64,000 nt of DNA, from NCBI RefSeq assembly GCF_903652925.1, contig NZ_CAHLAR010000011.1:1-64000 (forward strand). The letters run 5' to 3'. The stretch comes from Achromobacter anxifer (lineage in GTDB: Bacteria > Pseudomonadota > Gammaproteobacteria > Burkholderiales > Burkholderiaceae_B). Of this stretch, positions 50,325-59,484 are shown piece after piece. The notes beneath the pieces are model-generated. The model searched no databases and had not been told where the DNA came from. It saw nothing but the letters and a program-made list of their open reading frames with translations. Every line of letters starts with the position of its first letter. The stretch's first letter is position 1. A program made the translations under genes and the position numbers.

Positions 50325-50702
50325 ATGCGTCACTACGAAGTGGTGTTTATCGTTCACCCCGACCAAAGCGAGCAAGTGCCCGCCATGGTCGAGCGTTACC
50401 AAGCGCTGGTCACGGGCCAAGGCGGCTCGGTTCACCGCCTGGAAGACTGGGGCCGCCGTCAACTGGCCTACCCGATCCAGAAGCTCGTCAAGGCTCACTA
50501 CGTCTGCCTGAACATCGAGTGCGGCCAAGCCACGCTGGATGAGCTGGAACACTCGTTCCGCTACAACGACGCCGTTCTGCGCCACCTGGTCATCAAGACC
50601 AAGAAGGCTCAAGCCACGCCCTCGATCATGATGAAGTCGGTCGAACGCGAAGAAGCCCGCAAGGCTTCGGCTGAAGCAGCAGCGCCGGCTCAGGCCGAGT
50701 AA
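50325..50702 (+). CDS. rpsF: 30S ribosomal protein S6
   Basis: The 125-residue protein starts [18 protein letters not shown] and has the [13 protein letters not shown] and [10 protein letters not shown] motifs of S6, ending in an Ala/Glu-rich tail. S6 binds the central domain of 16S rRNA with S18, encoded two genes on. AAGGAG lies before the ATG. Confidence 0.97.
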   Translation: MRHYEVVFIVHPDQSEQVPAMVERYQALVTGQGGSVHRLEDWGRRQLAYPIQKLVKAHYVCLNIECGQATLDELEHSFRYNDAVLRHLVIKTKKAQATPSIMMKSVEREEARKASAEAAAPAQAE

Positions 50703-50753
50703 GCAGGGCTCACGCAGAGCTCATCCCATGAAGTCCCCTCGGTGCCTGGCAGG

Positions 50754-51077
50754 ATGAACAAGCTGGAACTCAGCGCCCGCGTTCTCGAATGCGAGCCTTT
50801 GCGCCACACTCCCGCCGGATTGCCCGCACTGGAAATGGTGCTGGCGCACGAGTCGGAAGTCGTCGAAGCAGGCCTCCCGCGCCGCGTCGAACTGACTATC
50901 TCGGCCGTGGCACTGGGCGATCTGGCGTTGCTGCTGAAGGACACCGCCCTAGGGTCCGAATTGCTGGTGCAGGGGTTTCTGGCTCCCACCCGCAAGGACT
51001 CGGTGAAGGTGAAGCTGCATTTGCAGCAGGCACGCAAGATCAGCGGCAGCGCAGGACGCGATCCGCTGGTGGCTTGA
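50754..51077 (+). CDS. priB: Primosomal replication protein PriB
   Basis: The 107-residue single OB-fold protein starts [25 protein letters not shown] and matches PriB, which helps restart replication forks with PriA. It sits between rpsF and rpsR, its usual place. The ATG at 50754 is preceded by CAGG; an in-frame GTG four codons earlier is less likely. Confidence 0.93.
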   Translation: MNKLELSARVLECEPLRHTPAGLPALEMVLAHESEVVEAGLPRRVELTISAVALGDLALLLKDTALGSELLVQGFLAPTRKDSVKVKLHLQQARKISGSAGRDPLVA

Positions 51078-51187
51078 AGGGAATTGAGCAAGAGGCGCGA
51101 TGAGCGCCTTCTGAAATCGGATAGGTTATGGGGGTTTGGGCCCGTTTTGGGTAAAACCCGGCCCCCTCAAACAAAGAGGCACATATC

Positions 51188-51460
51188 ATGGCTTTCTTCG
51201 GAAAACGCAAGGAAAAACGCAAATTCACGCAGCAGAACCCGCTCTTCAAGCGTCGTAAGTTCTGCCGCTTCACCGCTGCCGGCGTGGAAGAGATCGACTA
51301 CAAGGATCTGGACACCCTGCGCGACTTCGTGCAAGAAAACGGCAAGATCATCCCGGCTCGCCTGACCGGCACCAAGGCAATCTACCAGCGTCAGCTGGAC
51401 ACGGCCATCAAGCGCGCGCGCTTCCTGGCTCTGTTGCCTTACACCGATAACCACAACTAA
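51188..51460 (+). CDS. rpsR: 30S ribosomal protein S18
   Basis: The 90-residue basic protein has the S18 core ([49 protein letters not shown]). AGAGG lies before the ATG. It partners S6 from the same operon. Confidence 0.97.
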   Translation: MAFFGKRKEKRKFTQQNPLFKRRKFCRFTAAGVEEIDYKDLDTLRDFVQENGKIIPARLTGTKAIYQRQLDTAIKRARFLALLPYTDNHN

Positions 51461-51474
51461 TCCGGGGCACTGAA

Positions 51475-51930
51475 ATGCAAGTTATTCTGCTCGAAAAAGT
51501 CGTCAACCTGGGTAACCTCGGCGAAGTCGTGCGCGTGCGTGATGGCTACGCCCGCAACTTCCTGATCCCCCAGCGCAAGGCCCGTCGCGCAACCGACGCC
51601 GCCCTGAAGGAATTCGAAGCGCGCCGCGCTGAACTGGAAAAGGCCCAGGCTGAAAAGCTGGCCGCTGCCCAAGCCCTGGGCGAGCGCGTCGCCGGCTTCC
51701 AGCTGAAGATCGTCCAGAAGGCTGGCGTCGACGGCCGTCTGTTCGGCTCGGTCACCAATGCCGACATCGCCGAAGGTCTGCGCAAGGCCGGTTTCGAAGC
51801 CGTCGAAAAGTCGCAAATCCGCCTGCCCAACGGCCAGCTGAAGTCGATCGGCGAATTCCCCGCCCAGGTCGCCCTGCACGCTGACGTGCTGGTCGACGTG
51901 ACGATCCTGGTCGAAGGCGAACTGTCCTAA
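51475..51930 (+). CDS. rplI: 50S ribosomal protein L9
   Basis: The 151-residue protein starts [33 protein letters not shown], the canonical L9 N-domain, followed by the connecting helix and the C-terminal domain ([14 protein letters not shown]). It lies 14 bases after rpsR and ends the operon. Confidence 0.97.
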   Translation: MQVILLEKVVNLGNLGEVVRVRDGYARNFLIPQRKARRATDAALKEFEARRAELEKAQAEKLAAAQALGERVAGFQLKIVQKAGVDGRLFGSVTNADIAEGLRKAGFEAVEKSQIRLPNGQLKSIGEFPAQVALHADVLVDVTILVEGELS

Positions 51931-51948
51931 GCCGGTATCCGCAGTAAG

Positions 51949-51979
51949 AAAAAAGCCGGCCCGCGTGCCGGCTTTTTTT
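51949..51979 (+). terminator. Terminator of the rpsF-rplI operon
   Basis: AAAAAAGCCGGC and GCCGGCTTTTTTT arms around CCGCGT form a strong intrinsic terminator 18 bases after rplI. Confidence 0.93.
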
Positions 51980-52055
51980 CTGTTTGTCTCGCCGTATTGC
52001 GTGTAGTCTTCGGGCTCACGATCCAGGCTCAGCACCGCTTTCCTCAGAGGACCTC

Positions 52056-52895
52056 TTGACTCAGCCCCCCGTTCACCACAACGCGCCGCCTGGCCTGCGA
52101 GCCTGGCTTGATGGCGTGGATGCGTCGCGTGAGCCTTCGGTGCGGGATGTGACGATAGATGGCGTGCGCTGCATCATCAAGCGCCGCCGCCCCAGCATCG
52201 GGCGCGGCGTCAGCTACGCGCTGCGCTATGTGCGCGCGCTGTTCCTGGGCGTGGGCTGCAAGCTCTTCCTGGGCGAGTTTCCGCGGCCTGGCGTGCTGTT
52301 GCACAACGGTCTGGCGCATGAGGCGCGGCGCCTGGCGCAGTTGCTCGAAGCGGGCTGCCGCGTGCCCGAGGTATGGTGGCAGGAGCAAGGCCTGCTGGTG
52401 CTGGAATATGTGGGCGAGGACTTGGCGGACCTGATCCGCAACGAGGACACCACGTCCCGGATGTGGCTGGCGCGCGCGGCCGCGGCCGACCTGGCCGCCT
52501 TCCATGCCCGCGGCATGTGGCACGGCGGCGCGCAGATCCGCAACATTACGCTGCAGGACGGCGAGCTCTGGCGCATTGATTTCGAAGAGAACATCGGCGC
52601 GACCCTGTCGCGGCCGCTGGCGCAGGCCTACGATCTGTTCCAGATGCTGGCCTCTATGGTGTCTTTGCGTAAATTGCCCGACGACGTGGCCCGCACGCTG
52701 GGTAAACTGGCGCTTGACGTCTACTTCGAGAGCAATCCCGACGCGGAGGTCCGGGCCCGCCTGACCCGCCTGGCGCGGGTGCTATGCGCCGTCGCGGCGC
52801 CCCTGCGCGTGGTGCTGGGCCGCCTGCCTTCGCGCGACATCCAGGGATTCTTCCGCGTTGCGGACATCCTGCAGCCGTTACTATTGAAGTCATGA
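52056..52895 (+). CDS. Protein-kinase-fold protein (WaaP/RIO-like), catalytic Asp missing
   Basis: The 279-residue protein has a small kinase fold: Lys42 in CIIKRRRPS, Glu89 in LAHEARRL, a hinge at LVLEYVGEDL, the catalytic loop His156-GGAQIRN-163 and the metal-binding Asp175 in RIDFEENIG. The usual HxD/HGD aspartate is replaced by Gly. Relatives phosphorylate lipopolysaccharide sugars or proteins, so this may be a pseudokinase or use another base. The likely start is TTG at 52056 with AGAGG upstream. It overlaps dnaB by four bases and may be cotranslated. Confidence 0.6.
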   Translation: MTQPPVHHNAPPGLRAWLDGVDASREPSVRDVTIDGVRCIIKRRRPSIGRGVSYALRYVRALFLGVGCKLFLGEFPRPGVLLHNGLAHEARRLAQLLEAGCRVPEVWWQEQGLLVLEYVGEDLADLIRNEDTTSRMWLARAAAADLAAFHARGMWHGGAQIRNITLQDGELWRIDFEENIGATLSRPLAQAYDLFQMLASMVSLRKLPDDVARTLGKLALDVYFESNPDAEVRARLTRLARVLCAVAAPLRVVLGRLPSRDIQGFFRVADILQPLLLKS

Positions 52896-54274
52896 ATACA
52901 CCTGCCGATTCCCAGCTCGAATACCTGCGCGTTCCCCCCCATTCCATCGAGGCGGAGCAGTCGGTGCTGGGCGGCCTGCTGCTGGACAACGCGGCCTGGG
53001 ACCGCATTGCCGACGTGCTGGTCGAAGAAGATTTCTACCGCCATGACCACCGGCTGATTTGGCACCATATCGCCCGCCTGATCGGCCTGGCGCGCCCGGC
53101 CGACGTCATCACCGTCCATGAATCGCTGGTCAGCGCCGGCAAGGCCGAGGACGCCGGCGGCTTGGCTTATCTGAACGCGCTGGCCCACAACACGCCGTCG
53201 GCGGCCAACATCCGCCGCTATGGCGAGATCGTGCGCGAGCGCGCCATGCTGCGCAAGCTGGTCGCGATTGCCGACGAGATCTCGGCGGCCGCCATGAGCC
53301 CGCAGGGCAAGGAAGCCCGCCAGCTGCTGGACGAGGCCGAGTCCAAGGTCTTTCAGATCGCCCAGGAGGGCGCCCGCGGCGCCGCGGGCTTCCAGGAAAT
53401 CCAGCCGCTGCTGACGCAGGTGGTGGAGCGTATCGACGAGCTCTATCACCGCGAGAGCACCTCCGACGTGACCGGCGTGCCCACCGGCTTCACCGACCTG
53501 GACAAGATGACTTCGGGCATGCAAGGCGGCGACTTGATCATCGTGGCCGGCCGCCCCTCGATGGGCAAGACCTCGTTCTCGATGAACATCGGCGAGCACG
53601 TCGCCATCGAGGAAGGGCTGCCAGTGGCGGTGTTCTCCATGGAAATGGGCGCGGTGCAGCTGGCCATGCGTATGCTGGGTTCGGTCGGCCTGCTGGACCA
53701 GCACCGCATGCGGACCGGCAAGCTGATCGCCGAGGACTGGCCGCGCGTGACTCACGCCGTCCAGCTGATGCAGGACGCGCAGGTCTACATTGACGAGTCG
53801 CCGGCGCTCAGCCCGATGGAAGTGCGCGCGCGCGCGCGCCGCCTGGCGCGCCAGTGCGGCCAGCTCGGCCTGATCATCATCGACTACCTTCAGCTCATGT
53901 CGGGCAACGGCTCGGGTGAAAACCGGGCCACCGAAGTGTCGGAAATCAGCCGCTCGCTCAAGGGCCTGGCCAAGGAACTCAACTGCCCGCTGATCGCGCT
54001 GTCGCAGCTGAACCGAAGCCTGGAGCAGCGCCCCAACAAGCGTCCCGTGATGAGCGACCTGCGCGAATCCGGCGCTATCGAACAGGACGCCGACGTGATC
54101 CTGTTCATCTACCGCGACGAGGTCTATAACCCCGATTCGCCGGACAAGGGCACCGCCGAGATCATCATCGGCAAGCAGCGTAACGGTCCTATCGGCTCTG
54201 TGCGCCTGACCTTCCAGGGCTCCAGCACGCGCTTCCTGAACTTCTCGGGCGCGCAGCCGCGCGACATGTACTGA
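52892..54274 (+). CDS. dnaB: Replicative DNA helicase DnaB
   Basis: The 460-residue hexameric helicase has an N-terminal DnaG-interaction domain (PPHSIEAEQSVLGGLLLDN) and a RecA-like domain with Walker A in GRPSMGKTSFS, IIIDYLQLMSG, and LSQLNRSLEQR. It starts inside the stop codon of the kinase-like gene (ATGA), follows the rpsF-rplI operon and is closed by a terminator. Confidence 0.97.
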   Translation: MNTPADSQLEYLRVPPHSIEAEQSVLGGLLLDNAAWDRIADVLVEEDFYRHDHRLIWHHIARLIGLARPADVITVHESLVSAGKAEDAGGLAYLNALAHNTPSAANIRRYGEIVRERAMLRKLVAIADEISAAAMSPQGKEARQLLDEAESKVFQIAQEGARGAAGFQEIQPLLTQVVERIDELYHRESTSDVTGVPTGFTDLDKMTSGMQGGDLIIVAGRPSMGKTSFSMNIGEHVAIEEGLPVAVFSMEMGAVQLAMRMLGSVGLLDQHRMRTGKLIAEDWPRVTHAVQLMQDAQVYIDESPALSPMEVRARARRLARQCGQLGLIIIDYLQLMSGNGSGENRATEVSEISRSLKGLAKELNCPLIALSQLNRSLEQRPNKRPVMSDLRESGAIEQDADVILFIYRDEVYNPDSPDKGTAEIIIGKQRNGPIGSVRLTFQGSSTRFLNFSGAQPRDMY

Positions 54275-54290
54275 GCCTGCCCGGCCCATG

Positions 54291-54318
54291 AAAAAACCGC
54301 GCCTCGGCGCGGTTTTTT
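54291..54318. terminator. Bidirectional terminator after dnaB
   Basis: AAAAAACCGCGCC and GGCGCGGTTTTTT arms surround a TC loop, between dnaB and the convergent SBF-like transporter gene. Confidence 0.93.
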
Positions 54319-54339
54319 ATTGCGTTCTGGAAAGCGATG

Positions 54340-55317
54340 TCAGGCTTCTGCTTCGGGCCGTTTGCCGAAGCGCGCCGCCAGCACGCCGCACACCATCAGC
54401 TGGATCTGGTGGAACAGCATCAGGGGCAGCACGATGGCGCCCACGGCATGGCCGGCGAACAGCACCTGCGCCATCGGGATGCCGCTGGCCAGGCTTTTCT
54501 TCGAGCCGCAGAACAGCAGCGTGATGCGGTCTTCGACATTGAAGCCGAACACGCGACCGGCCAGCGCCGACAGGCCCAGCGCCAGCGCCAGGATCACGGA
54601 GCAGGCCACGACCAGGCCAGCCAGCGCGGGGATCGGGGTCGAGCTCCACAGGCCCTCGTTGATGGCTTCCGAAAAGGCCGTGTAGACCACCAGCAGGATG
54701 GAGCCCTGGTCGACGAACTTGAGCATGGCCTTGCGCTTGTGCACCCAGGCGCCGATCCAGCGGCGCGCGAACTGGCCCAGCACGAAAGGCAGCAGCAGCT
54801 GCAGCATGATCTTGATGACGGCGTCGAAGGAAATCGGCGCGCTGCCGGCATTGGCGACCACCGTGCCCACCAGCAGCGGCGTGAGGAAGATGCCGAGCAG
54901 GCTGGAAGCGGAGGCGCTGCACACGGCGGCCGGCACGTTGCCGCGCGCCATCGAGGTGAAGGCGATGGCCGATTGCACCGTGGCGGGCAGGCAGCACAGG
55001 AACATGATGCCCAGGTAAAGCTCCGGCGTGACCAGCGGCTCCAGCACGGGCTTGAGCGCCAGGCCCAGCAGCGGGAACATCAGGAAGGTCGCCGAGAAGA
55101 TCGTCAGGTGCAGCTTCCAGTGCGTCAGGCCGGCGATGATGGCCTCGCGCGACAGGCGCGCGCCGTGCAGGAAGAACAGCAGGCCGACCGCAATGTTGGT
55201 GATCCAGCCGAACACGGCCACGCCTTGCCCGTGCGCGGGCACGATGCTGGCAATGATGACGGTGCAGATCAGGTAGAGGGTGAAGCGGTCGGGCAGAAGG
55301 CGGGCAAGGCGTGACAT
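54340..55317 (-). CDS. Bile acid:sodium symporter-like transporter (SBF-like)
   Basis: The 325-residue protein has about ten hydrophobic segments and matches the SBF-like (YfeH) group, with FFLHGARLSREAI, CCLPATVQSAIAFTSMARGN and LLFCGSKKSLASGIPMA. Substrate is unknown. The gene appears monocistronic. Confidence 0.85.
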   Translation of the reverse strand: MSRLARLLPDRFTLYLICTVIIASIVPAHGQGVAVFGWITNIAVGLLFFLHGARLSREAIIAGLTHWKLHLTIFSATFLMFPLLGLALKPVLEPLVTPELYLGIMFLCCLPATVQSAIAFTSMARGNVPAAVCSASASSLLGIFLTPLLVGTVVANAGSAPISFDAVIKIMLQLLLPFVLGQFARRWIGAWVHKRKAMLKFVDQGSILLVVYTAFSEAINEGLWSSTPIPALAGLVVACSVILALALGLSALAGRVFGFNVEDRITLLFCGSKKSLASGIPMAQVLFAGHAVGAIVLPLMLFHQIQLMVCGVLAARFGKRPEAEA

Positions 55318-55442
55318 GAGGACGGGAGGGAGACGGACGGGAAGCGCCCGGGAGGCGCCGTAAACGGGGCGTATTGTAGTCCCGGGGACGCAATGCTTCC
55401 TGACAGCCAGTTGTCAGCGCCGCGAAGCGGCGCCGGCCGGCC

Positions 55443-56423
55443 TCAAGGCGTCATGGCCAGCGCCAGGTCGAAGGCGGCGACCAGCGAGGCGTGGTCGGCC
55501 AGGCCCTTGCCCGCGATGTCGAAGGCGGTGCCGTGGTCGACGCTGGTGCGCACGAAGGGCAGGCCCACCGTCACGTTCACGCCATGGTCCAGGCCCAGGT
55601 ACTTGACCGGGATGAGGCCCTGGTCGTGATACTGGGCGACCACGATGTCGAATTCGCCGCGCCGCGCGCGCATGAAGATCGTGTCGCCGGGCCAGGGGCC
55701 GCTGGCGTCTATGCCTTGTTCGCGGGCGGCGGCGATCGCGGGTTCGATGATGTCGATGTCCTCGCGGCCGAACTTGCCGCCTTCGCCCGCGTGCGGATTC
55801 AGGCCGGCGACCGCGACGCGCGGCTGCGCGATACCCATCTGCCGGCAGGCCTGGTCCGCCAGCCGCATGGCGGTCAGCTCCGATTGCGGCGTGATGCGCG
55901 CGATCACATCGGCCAGCGCCACGTGTATGGTCACCAGCAGCACGCGCAGCTCGTCGTTGGCCAGCATCATCGCGAAGTCGCGGGTGTCCGAGCGTTCAGC
56001 CAGGATCTCGGTGTGGCCGGGGTAGTCGATGCCGGCCGCGTGCATGGATTTCTTGTTCAGCGGCGCCGTGACGATCGCGCGGATGCGGCCGGCCTGCGCG
56101 TCGTCGATGGCCGCGCAGACGTAGTCGTAGGCGCCGCGTCCGGCAAGCGCGCTGATCTGCCCCAGCGGCAGGTCGGCGGGCAGGGTGGGGCTGCAGGCTA
56201 TCACGTTGATGTGGTCCGCCCCGGCCGTGGCCTGGCCCACGTCCGCGATTTCGACGATCTGAAGCCGCGCGCCCAGCTGGGCGGCGGCACGGCGCAGCGC
56301 GCCTGCGTCGCCATACACCACGCAAGGCGCATTCAAGCCTTGCGCGCAGGCCTTGACGACGATTTCGGGGCCGATGCCGGCGGCATCGCCCATGGTGATA
56401 CCCACGGGCAGGGAGGTCTTCAC
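55443..56423 (-). CDS. pdxA: 4-Hydroxythreonine-4-phosphate dehydrogenase (PdxA family)
   Basis: The 326-residue enzyme has ITMGDAAGIGPEI, the metal/substrate-binding YPGHTEILA and NPHAGEGGKFGREDIDIIEPAI, and QYHDQGLIPVKYLG. PdxA acts in pyridoxal phosphate synthesis. Some relatives (PdxA2, DenD/DerI types) act on threonate or erythronate phosphates, and no surA/ksgA neighbours are present, so the role is less certain than the family. The start codon is GTG at 56423. A GC hairpin (55417-55433) follows the stop. Confidence 0.88.
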   Translation of the reverse strand: MKTSLPVGITMGDAAGIGPEIVVKACAQGLNAPCVVYGDAGALRRAAAQLGARLQIVEIADVGQATAGADHINVIACSPTLPADLPLGQISALAGRGAYDYVCAAIDDAQAGRIRAIVTAPLNKKSMHAAGIDYPGHTEILAERSDTRDFAMMLANDELRVLLVTIHVALADVIARITPQSELTAMRLADQACRQMGIAQPRVAVAGLNPHAGEGGKFGREDIDIIEPAIAAAREQGIDASGPWPGDTIFMRARRGEFDIVVAQYHDQGLIPVKYLGLDHGVNVTVGLPFVRTSVDHGTAFDIAGKGLADHASLVAAFDLALAMTP

Positions 56424-56498
56424 GATGCTTCTTGGAATTGGGGTTGCGTTGCGATAAATGCTACACCCGATCGCGGACCTGGCCCGGCCCGCGCCGCC

Positions 56499-56807
56499 CT
56501 ACTCGGCAGGTTTCTTCGCGGTTTCGATGACGCCGCACTGGAAGGTGACCGTGGCGCGCTTGGAGCCCAGGCCGGTCGCATGGTTGGACGTGATCTTGGG
56601 CTTGAGCAGCTTGCGGCCGGAGGACTGGCAGTACTCCTCGGCGCGTTGCAGGGCCTGGGTCTTGATTTCCACCCAGGTCATCATCTGGGTGCCGGAGCTG
56701 TAGCTGACGCTGTAGGTGTCCTTGTCGACGGACGTGACCTCGCTCATGCTGGAACAGGCGGCCAGCAGGGTGAGCAGGGCGGCGGCGGGGGCAAGGCGTG
56801 CAAGCAT
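56499..56807 (-). CDS. Small lipoprotein of unknown function
   Basis: The 102-residue protein has a lipoprotein signal peptide with lipobox LLAAC (Cys at about 18), followed by a short Ser-rich linker and a beta-rich domain with a conserved-looking VSYSSGTQMMTWVEIKTQAL segment. AGGA lies before the ATG at 56807; the in-frame ATG at 56837 would put ten residues before the signal peptide. Function is unknown. Confidence 0.7.
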   Translation of the reverse strand: MLARLAPAAALLTLLAACSSMSEVTSVDKDTYSVSYSSGTQMMTWVEIKTQALQRAEEYCQSSGRKLLKPKITSNHATGLGSKRATVTFQCGVIETAKKPAE

Positions 56808-56849
56808 GAGGGGTCCTGGAATCACGATAGCTGCCATTACACCATCATT

Positions 56850-57308
56850 TCAAGGCGCGCCCACGGCGCTGCGGCGGTCGAGCTTGCGGCTGAGGACGAT
56901 GGAAGTCTGGGTTTGCTTGACGCCGTCGATCAGGCCGATGCGGTCCAGCAGTTCGTCCAGCTGTTCATGGGTTTCGCAGCGCAGGAAGATCAGATAGTCA
57001 TAGGGGCCGCTGACCGACGAGACTTCCTCGACCTCGGGCATCTTCTCCAGTTCGCGGATCACCGCCGCCGGCGTCTTGGGCAACACGCTGATGAAGCAGT
57101 AGGCGCGCACCGCCGCTTCTTCCAGCAGCCGCCCGAGGCGCACGCCGTAGCCCGCCACGATGTGTTCGCGTTCAAGCCGCGCGATGCGCGCCACCACGGT
57201 GGTGCGGGCCAGGCCGAGCTTGCGCGCCAGGATGGCCGCGGGTTCGCGCGCATTGGCTTGCAGCAGGCTGAGCAGTTGCCGGTCGATGGCGTCGAGTCGT
57301 TCGTTCAT
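56850..57308 (-). CDS. Lrp/AsnC-family regulator
   Basis: The 152-residue protein has a helix-turn-helix (LDAIDRQLLSLLQANAREPAAILARKLGLARTTVVARI, about 5-42) and an AsnC ligand-binding (RAM) domain (about 65-140). Such proteins sense amino acids. The target is unknown. It has its own region upstream and is followed by the lipoprotein gene on the same strand. Confidence 0.87.
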   Translation of the reverse strand: MNERLDAIDRQLLSLLQANAREPAAILARKLGLARTTVVARIARLEREHIVAGYGVRLGRLLEEAAVRAYCFISVLPKTPAAVIRELEKMPEVEEVSSVSGPYDYLIFLRCETHEQLDELLDRIGLIDGVKQTQTSIVLSRKLDRRSAVGAP

Positions 57309-57416
57309 ACGGTGAGGGTCGGCAAGAAGCGCAAGGGCGCGAGTGCCGACGGTACAGGCCCGGGCTTGTCCGCGTCAATGCGCGGCTGTTTGCTGGCGCG
57401 GCCCAGCGTAGGCGCG

Positions 57417-58022
57417 CTAGCCGTCCGACTCCGGCGGAATGCCGCCCTGGTAGATGCGGCCGTCGAACTCGAAGCGCGTGATGGTCTTGCGCGCGGCGTC
57501 GAAGATGCGGTCGCGGCTGGCGTCGTCCAGGCCGTCGTGATCCGCGAAGCTGAAGCGGCACAGGTCGATGTCGCTGTCGTAGAAGGCCGAGTGCACGTAG
57601 CGGCTGACGTCGGCTTCGTGGGCGAAATGCGCGAACTCGCGCAGCTGCTCCATTTCGTGGAAGGAGCCGTTGCGGCTGACCAGCAGCATGCCGAACTTGC
57701 GCTCTTCGTCGGCTATGGGTTCGGGCGCGGGCGCGGCGTCCGGGAACTGCGGCTCCCGGTAATCGAAATGGGCGCCCAGCTCGCGCATGGCGGCCAGCAC
57801 CCGTTGCCATTCCGCTTCCTCCAGCGTCAGCCGGGCCGCCACGTAAAATAAGCGTTGGCGGCCGAGCGAGCGCGGCTCGGGGCCGCCGACATAGCTGGGC
57901 CAGGGAATGGCCGCGTCCAGTCCCGCCAGTTCCGCCATGCGGGCATTGCTGTATCCGAGGCGGTCCTGCAGGCGCCGCATGGCTTGGGCATCCGGCGGAA
58001 CGTAGTTCTGGATCGTCTTCAT
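57417..58022 (-). CDS. Unknown protein with N-terminal HTH-like segment
   Basis: The 201-residue protein is not recognised. Residues about 12-35 (AMRRLQDRLGYSNARMAELAGL) look like an XRE-type helix-turn-helix, followed by an acidic C-terminal part with no known motif. No signal peptide or membrane segment is visible. The gene has typical codon use for the window. It stands alone, between an Lrp gene and a small gene on the other strand. Confidence 0.6.
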   Translation of the reverse strand: MKTIQNYVPPDAQAMRRLQDRLGYSNARMAELAGLDAAIPWPSYVGGPEPRSLGRQRLFYVAARLTLEEAEWQRVLAAMRELGAHFDYREPQFPDAAPAPEPIADEERKFGMLLVSRNGSFHEMEQLREFAHFAHEADVSRYVHSAFYDSDIDLCRFSFADHDGLDDASRDRIFDAARKTITRFEFDGRIYQGGIPPESDG

Positions 58023-58193
58023 GAGCGGCCTCCCATTGCACCGGATATTCCGGGGCGCGGAACCGGTGGCGTGCGCCGCGGCGCCGCGCGGCCTCGGTTC
58101 ATGCTAGCGCGGCGCGCGGGCCTTGCCTAGCGCGAGGGTTGCGAGAGCGCCGTGCTAGGATTTGCGCCGACTTCAATGCCAGGAGGCTTTCAC

Positions 58194-58439
58194 ATGGACA
58201 TTCAGGAACAAATCGCCGTCATCGTGCACACCATCTCGCACCAGGGCGGACGCATCGACGCGCTGAACTCGACGCTGCTGTCGATGCTGCATCTGGTCAA
58301 GGCTTCGCCCGGCCTGCGCGAGGCCATCGAGGCCCAGCTGGAGCAGAACTATTCCAGCCTGCTGGCCCGCTCCGAGAATCCGCAATACGTGGCGGGTTTC
58401 GAGAGCGTGCGCGACATGATCGTCGGTGCGCTGAAGTAA
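58194..58439 (+). CDS. Small helical protein of unknown function
   Basis: The 81-residue protein starts MDIQEQIAVIVHTISHQGGRIDAL and looks fully helical. AGGAGG lies eight bases before the ATG, a strong ribosome-binding site. It is followed 30 bases later by the first copy of a 91-base intergenic element. No family recognised. Confidence 0.65.
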   Translation: MDIQEQIAVIVHTISHQGGRIDALNSTLLSMLHLVKASPGLREAIEAQLEQNYSSLLARSENPQYVAGFESVRDMIVGALK

Positions 58440-58469
58440 CCCCCCGGCCTGCGCAGGCCCAGGCGGAAG

Positions 58470-58560
58470 TTACCCACAACTTCTGTGGACAAGCCTTGGG
58501 ATAGTACGGGCATAGATATCCAATTTTCTTTAATTACAAAGGCTTGCGCGGGGCGGTCAA
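58470..58560. repeat. 91-bp intergenic element, copy A
   Basis: This element aligns without gaps to 62187-62277 (about 63 of 91 positions identical). It starts with TTACCCACA-N5-TGTGGACAA, an inverted pair of DnaA-box-like nonamers, each one base from consensus TTATCCACA. CAAGCCTTGGGATAG and ACAAAGGCTTG then form an inverted pair, and the element ends GCGGTCAA. On the minus strand TTGACC and TAATTA (18 bases apart) resemble a promoter. Confidence 0.65.
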
Positions 58561-58639
58561 AGGTGGCTCCGATTGCCCATGCGGAAGGCGGTTCAGGCGG
58601 CCGCGCGTAGGGGCTGCAAGCCGGGTAATATTCGGCCCC

Positions 58640-58912
58640 ATGCGGAATCAGTTTTCATTGGAATGCCGGGGCGGATCGGTGGCGGTGCGCGTCTCGGAAG
58701 CAGCAAAGCTGGCGGCGTTCGACCCCGGCAAACTCTCGCCCGAGGCGCGCCAGAGCTGGGAGCGCATGGGGCATGGCTTCAAGGCCTGGCACGACTTCGA
58801 CCAGCGTCATCCCATATTGCGCCGCCTGTCGCGCCTGCCCTTCGTCGGCACCTGGTACCGCAATGCGCGGCGCCGCTACGTGCTGCGCGCCAGCGGCAAG
58901 CTGGTGGTCTGA
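58640..58912 (+). CDS. Small basic protein of unknown function
   Basis: The 90-residue protein is rich in Arg and Trp (SWERMGHGFKAWHDFDQRHP, then RLPFVGTWYRNARRRYVLRASG). The ATG at 58640 has no clear ribosome-binding site. It lies 79 bases after the intergenic element and ends nine bases before the convergent DedA gene. No family recognised. Confidence 0.5.
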   Translation: MRNQFSLECRGGSVAVRVSEAAKLAAFDPGKLSPEARQSWERMGHGFKAWHDFDQRHPILRRLSRLPFVGTWYRNARRRYVLRASGKLVV

Positions 58913-58920
58913 GGCCGCGC

Positions 58921-59484
58921 TTACTTGCGGCGCCTGCCGAACAGGTGATACGCCAGCCAGATCACCACTCCGATCGCGACGGCCACCGCCAACTTGGTTT
59001 CCACGCCATGCAGGCGTCCCAGCAGGGATTCGATCGTCTGCCCGAACGCATAGCCCAGCGTGCTGAAGCACACCGCCCAGATCGCGGCGGCGATGCCATT
59101 CAGCACCAGGAAGCGCAGCGGCGACACGCGCGACACGCCCAGCGCCACCGGCCCCACGGTGCGCAAGCCATAGAGAAAGCGCAGGCTCAGTATGAAGCCG
59201 TGCGGATAGCGGTCCACCGCCTCCAGCGCCTTTGCGAACGCGGGTTTTTCGCGGATGCGCTGGACGTAGCGATGGTCGCGGTAGCGGCGGCCCAGGTAGA
59301 ACAGCGCCTGGTCCGCGAGAAATGAGCCGGCGAACGCGCACAGCATCACATAAGGCAGGTGCAGGAGACGCTGGTGCGCGAGAAATCCGGCGAACACGAC
59401 CACGCTTTCGCCTTCGAGCAGCGTGCCGCCGAATACTGCCCAAAGGCCGTAGTCGACGATGAACTGGTGCAGGGCCGGGTTCAT
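58921..59484 (-). CDS. DedA-family membrane protein
   Basis: The 187-residue protein has four to five hydrophobic segments and the DedA pattern (GGTLLEGESVVVFAGFLAHQ, LGRRYRD, LSLRFLYGLRTVGPVALGVS). DedA proteins are linked to lipid carrier recycling and membrane homeostasis. The start at 59484 overlaps the MocR stop codon (ATGA), so translation is coupled. Confidence 0.88.
   Translation of the reverse strand: MNPALHQFIVDYGLWAVFGGTLLEGESVVVFAGFLAHQRLLHLPYVMLCAFAGSFLADQALFYLGRRYRDHRYVQRIREKPAFAKALEAVDRYPHGFILSLRFLYGLRTVGPVALGVSRVSPLRFLVLNGIAAAIWAVCFSTLGYAFGQTIESLLGRLHGVETKLAVAVAIGVVIWLAYHLFGRRRK

Noticed and set aside
58470-58560. Replication origin at the DnaA-like boxes
   Set aside because: Only one inverted pair is present per copy, without an AT-rich unwinding region or dnaA/dnaN genes nearby, so it is not oriC.
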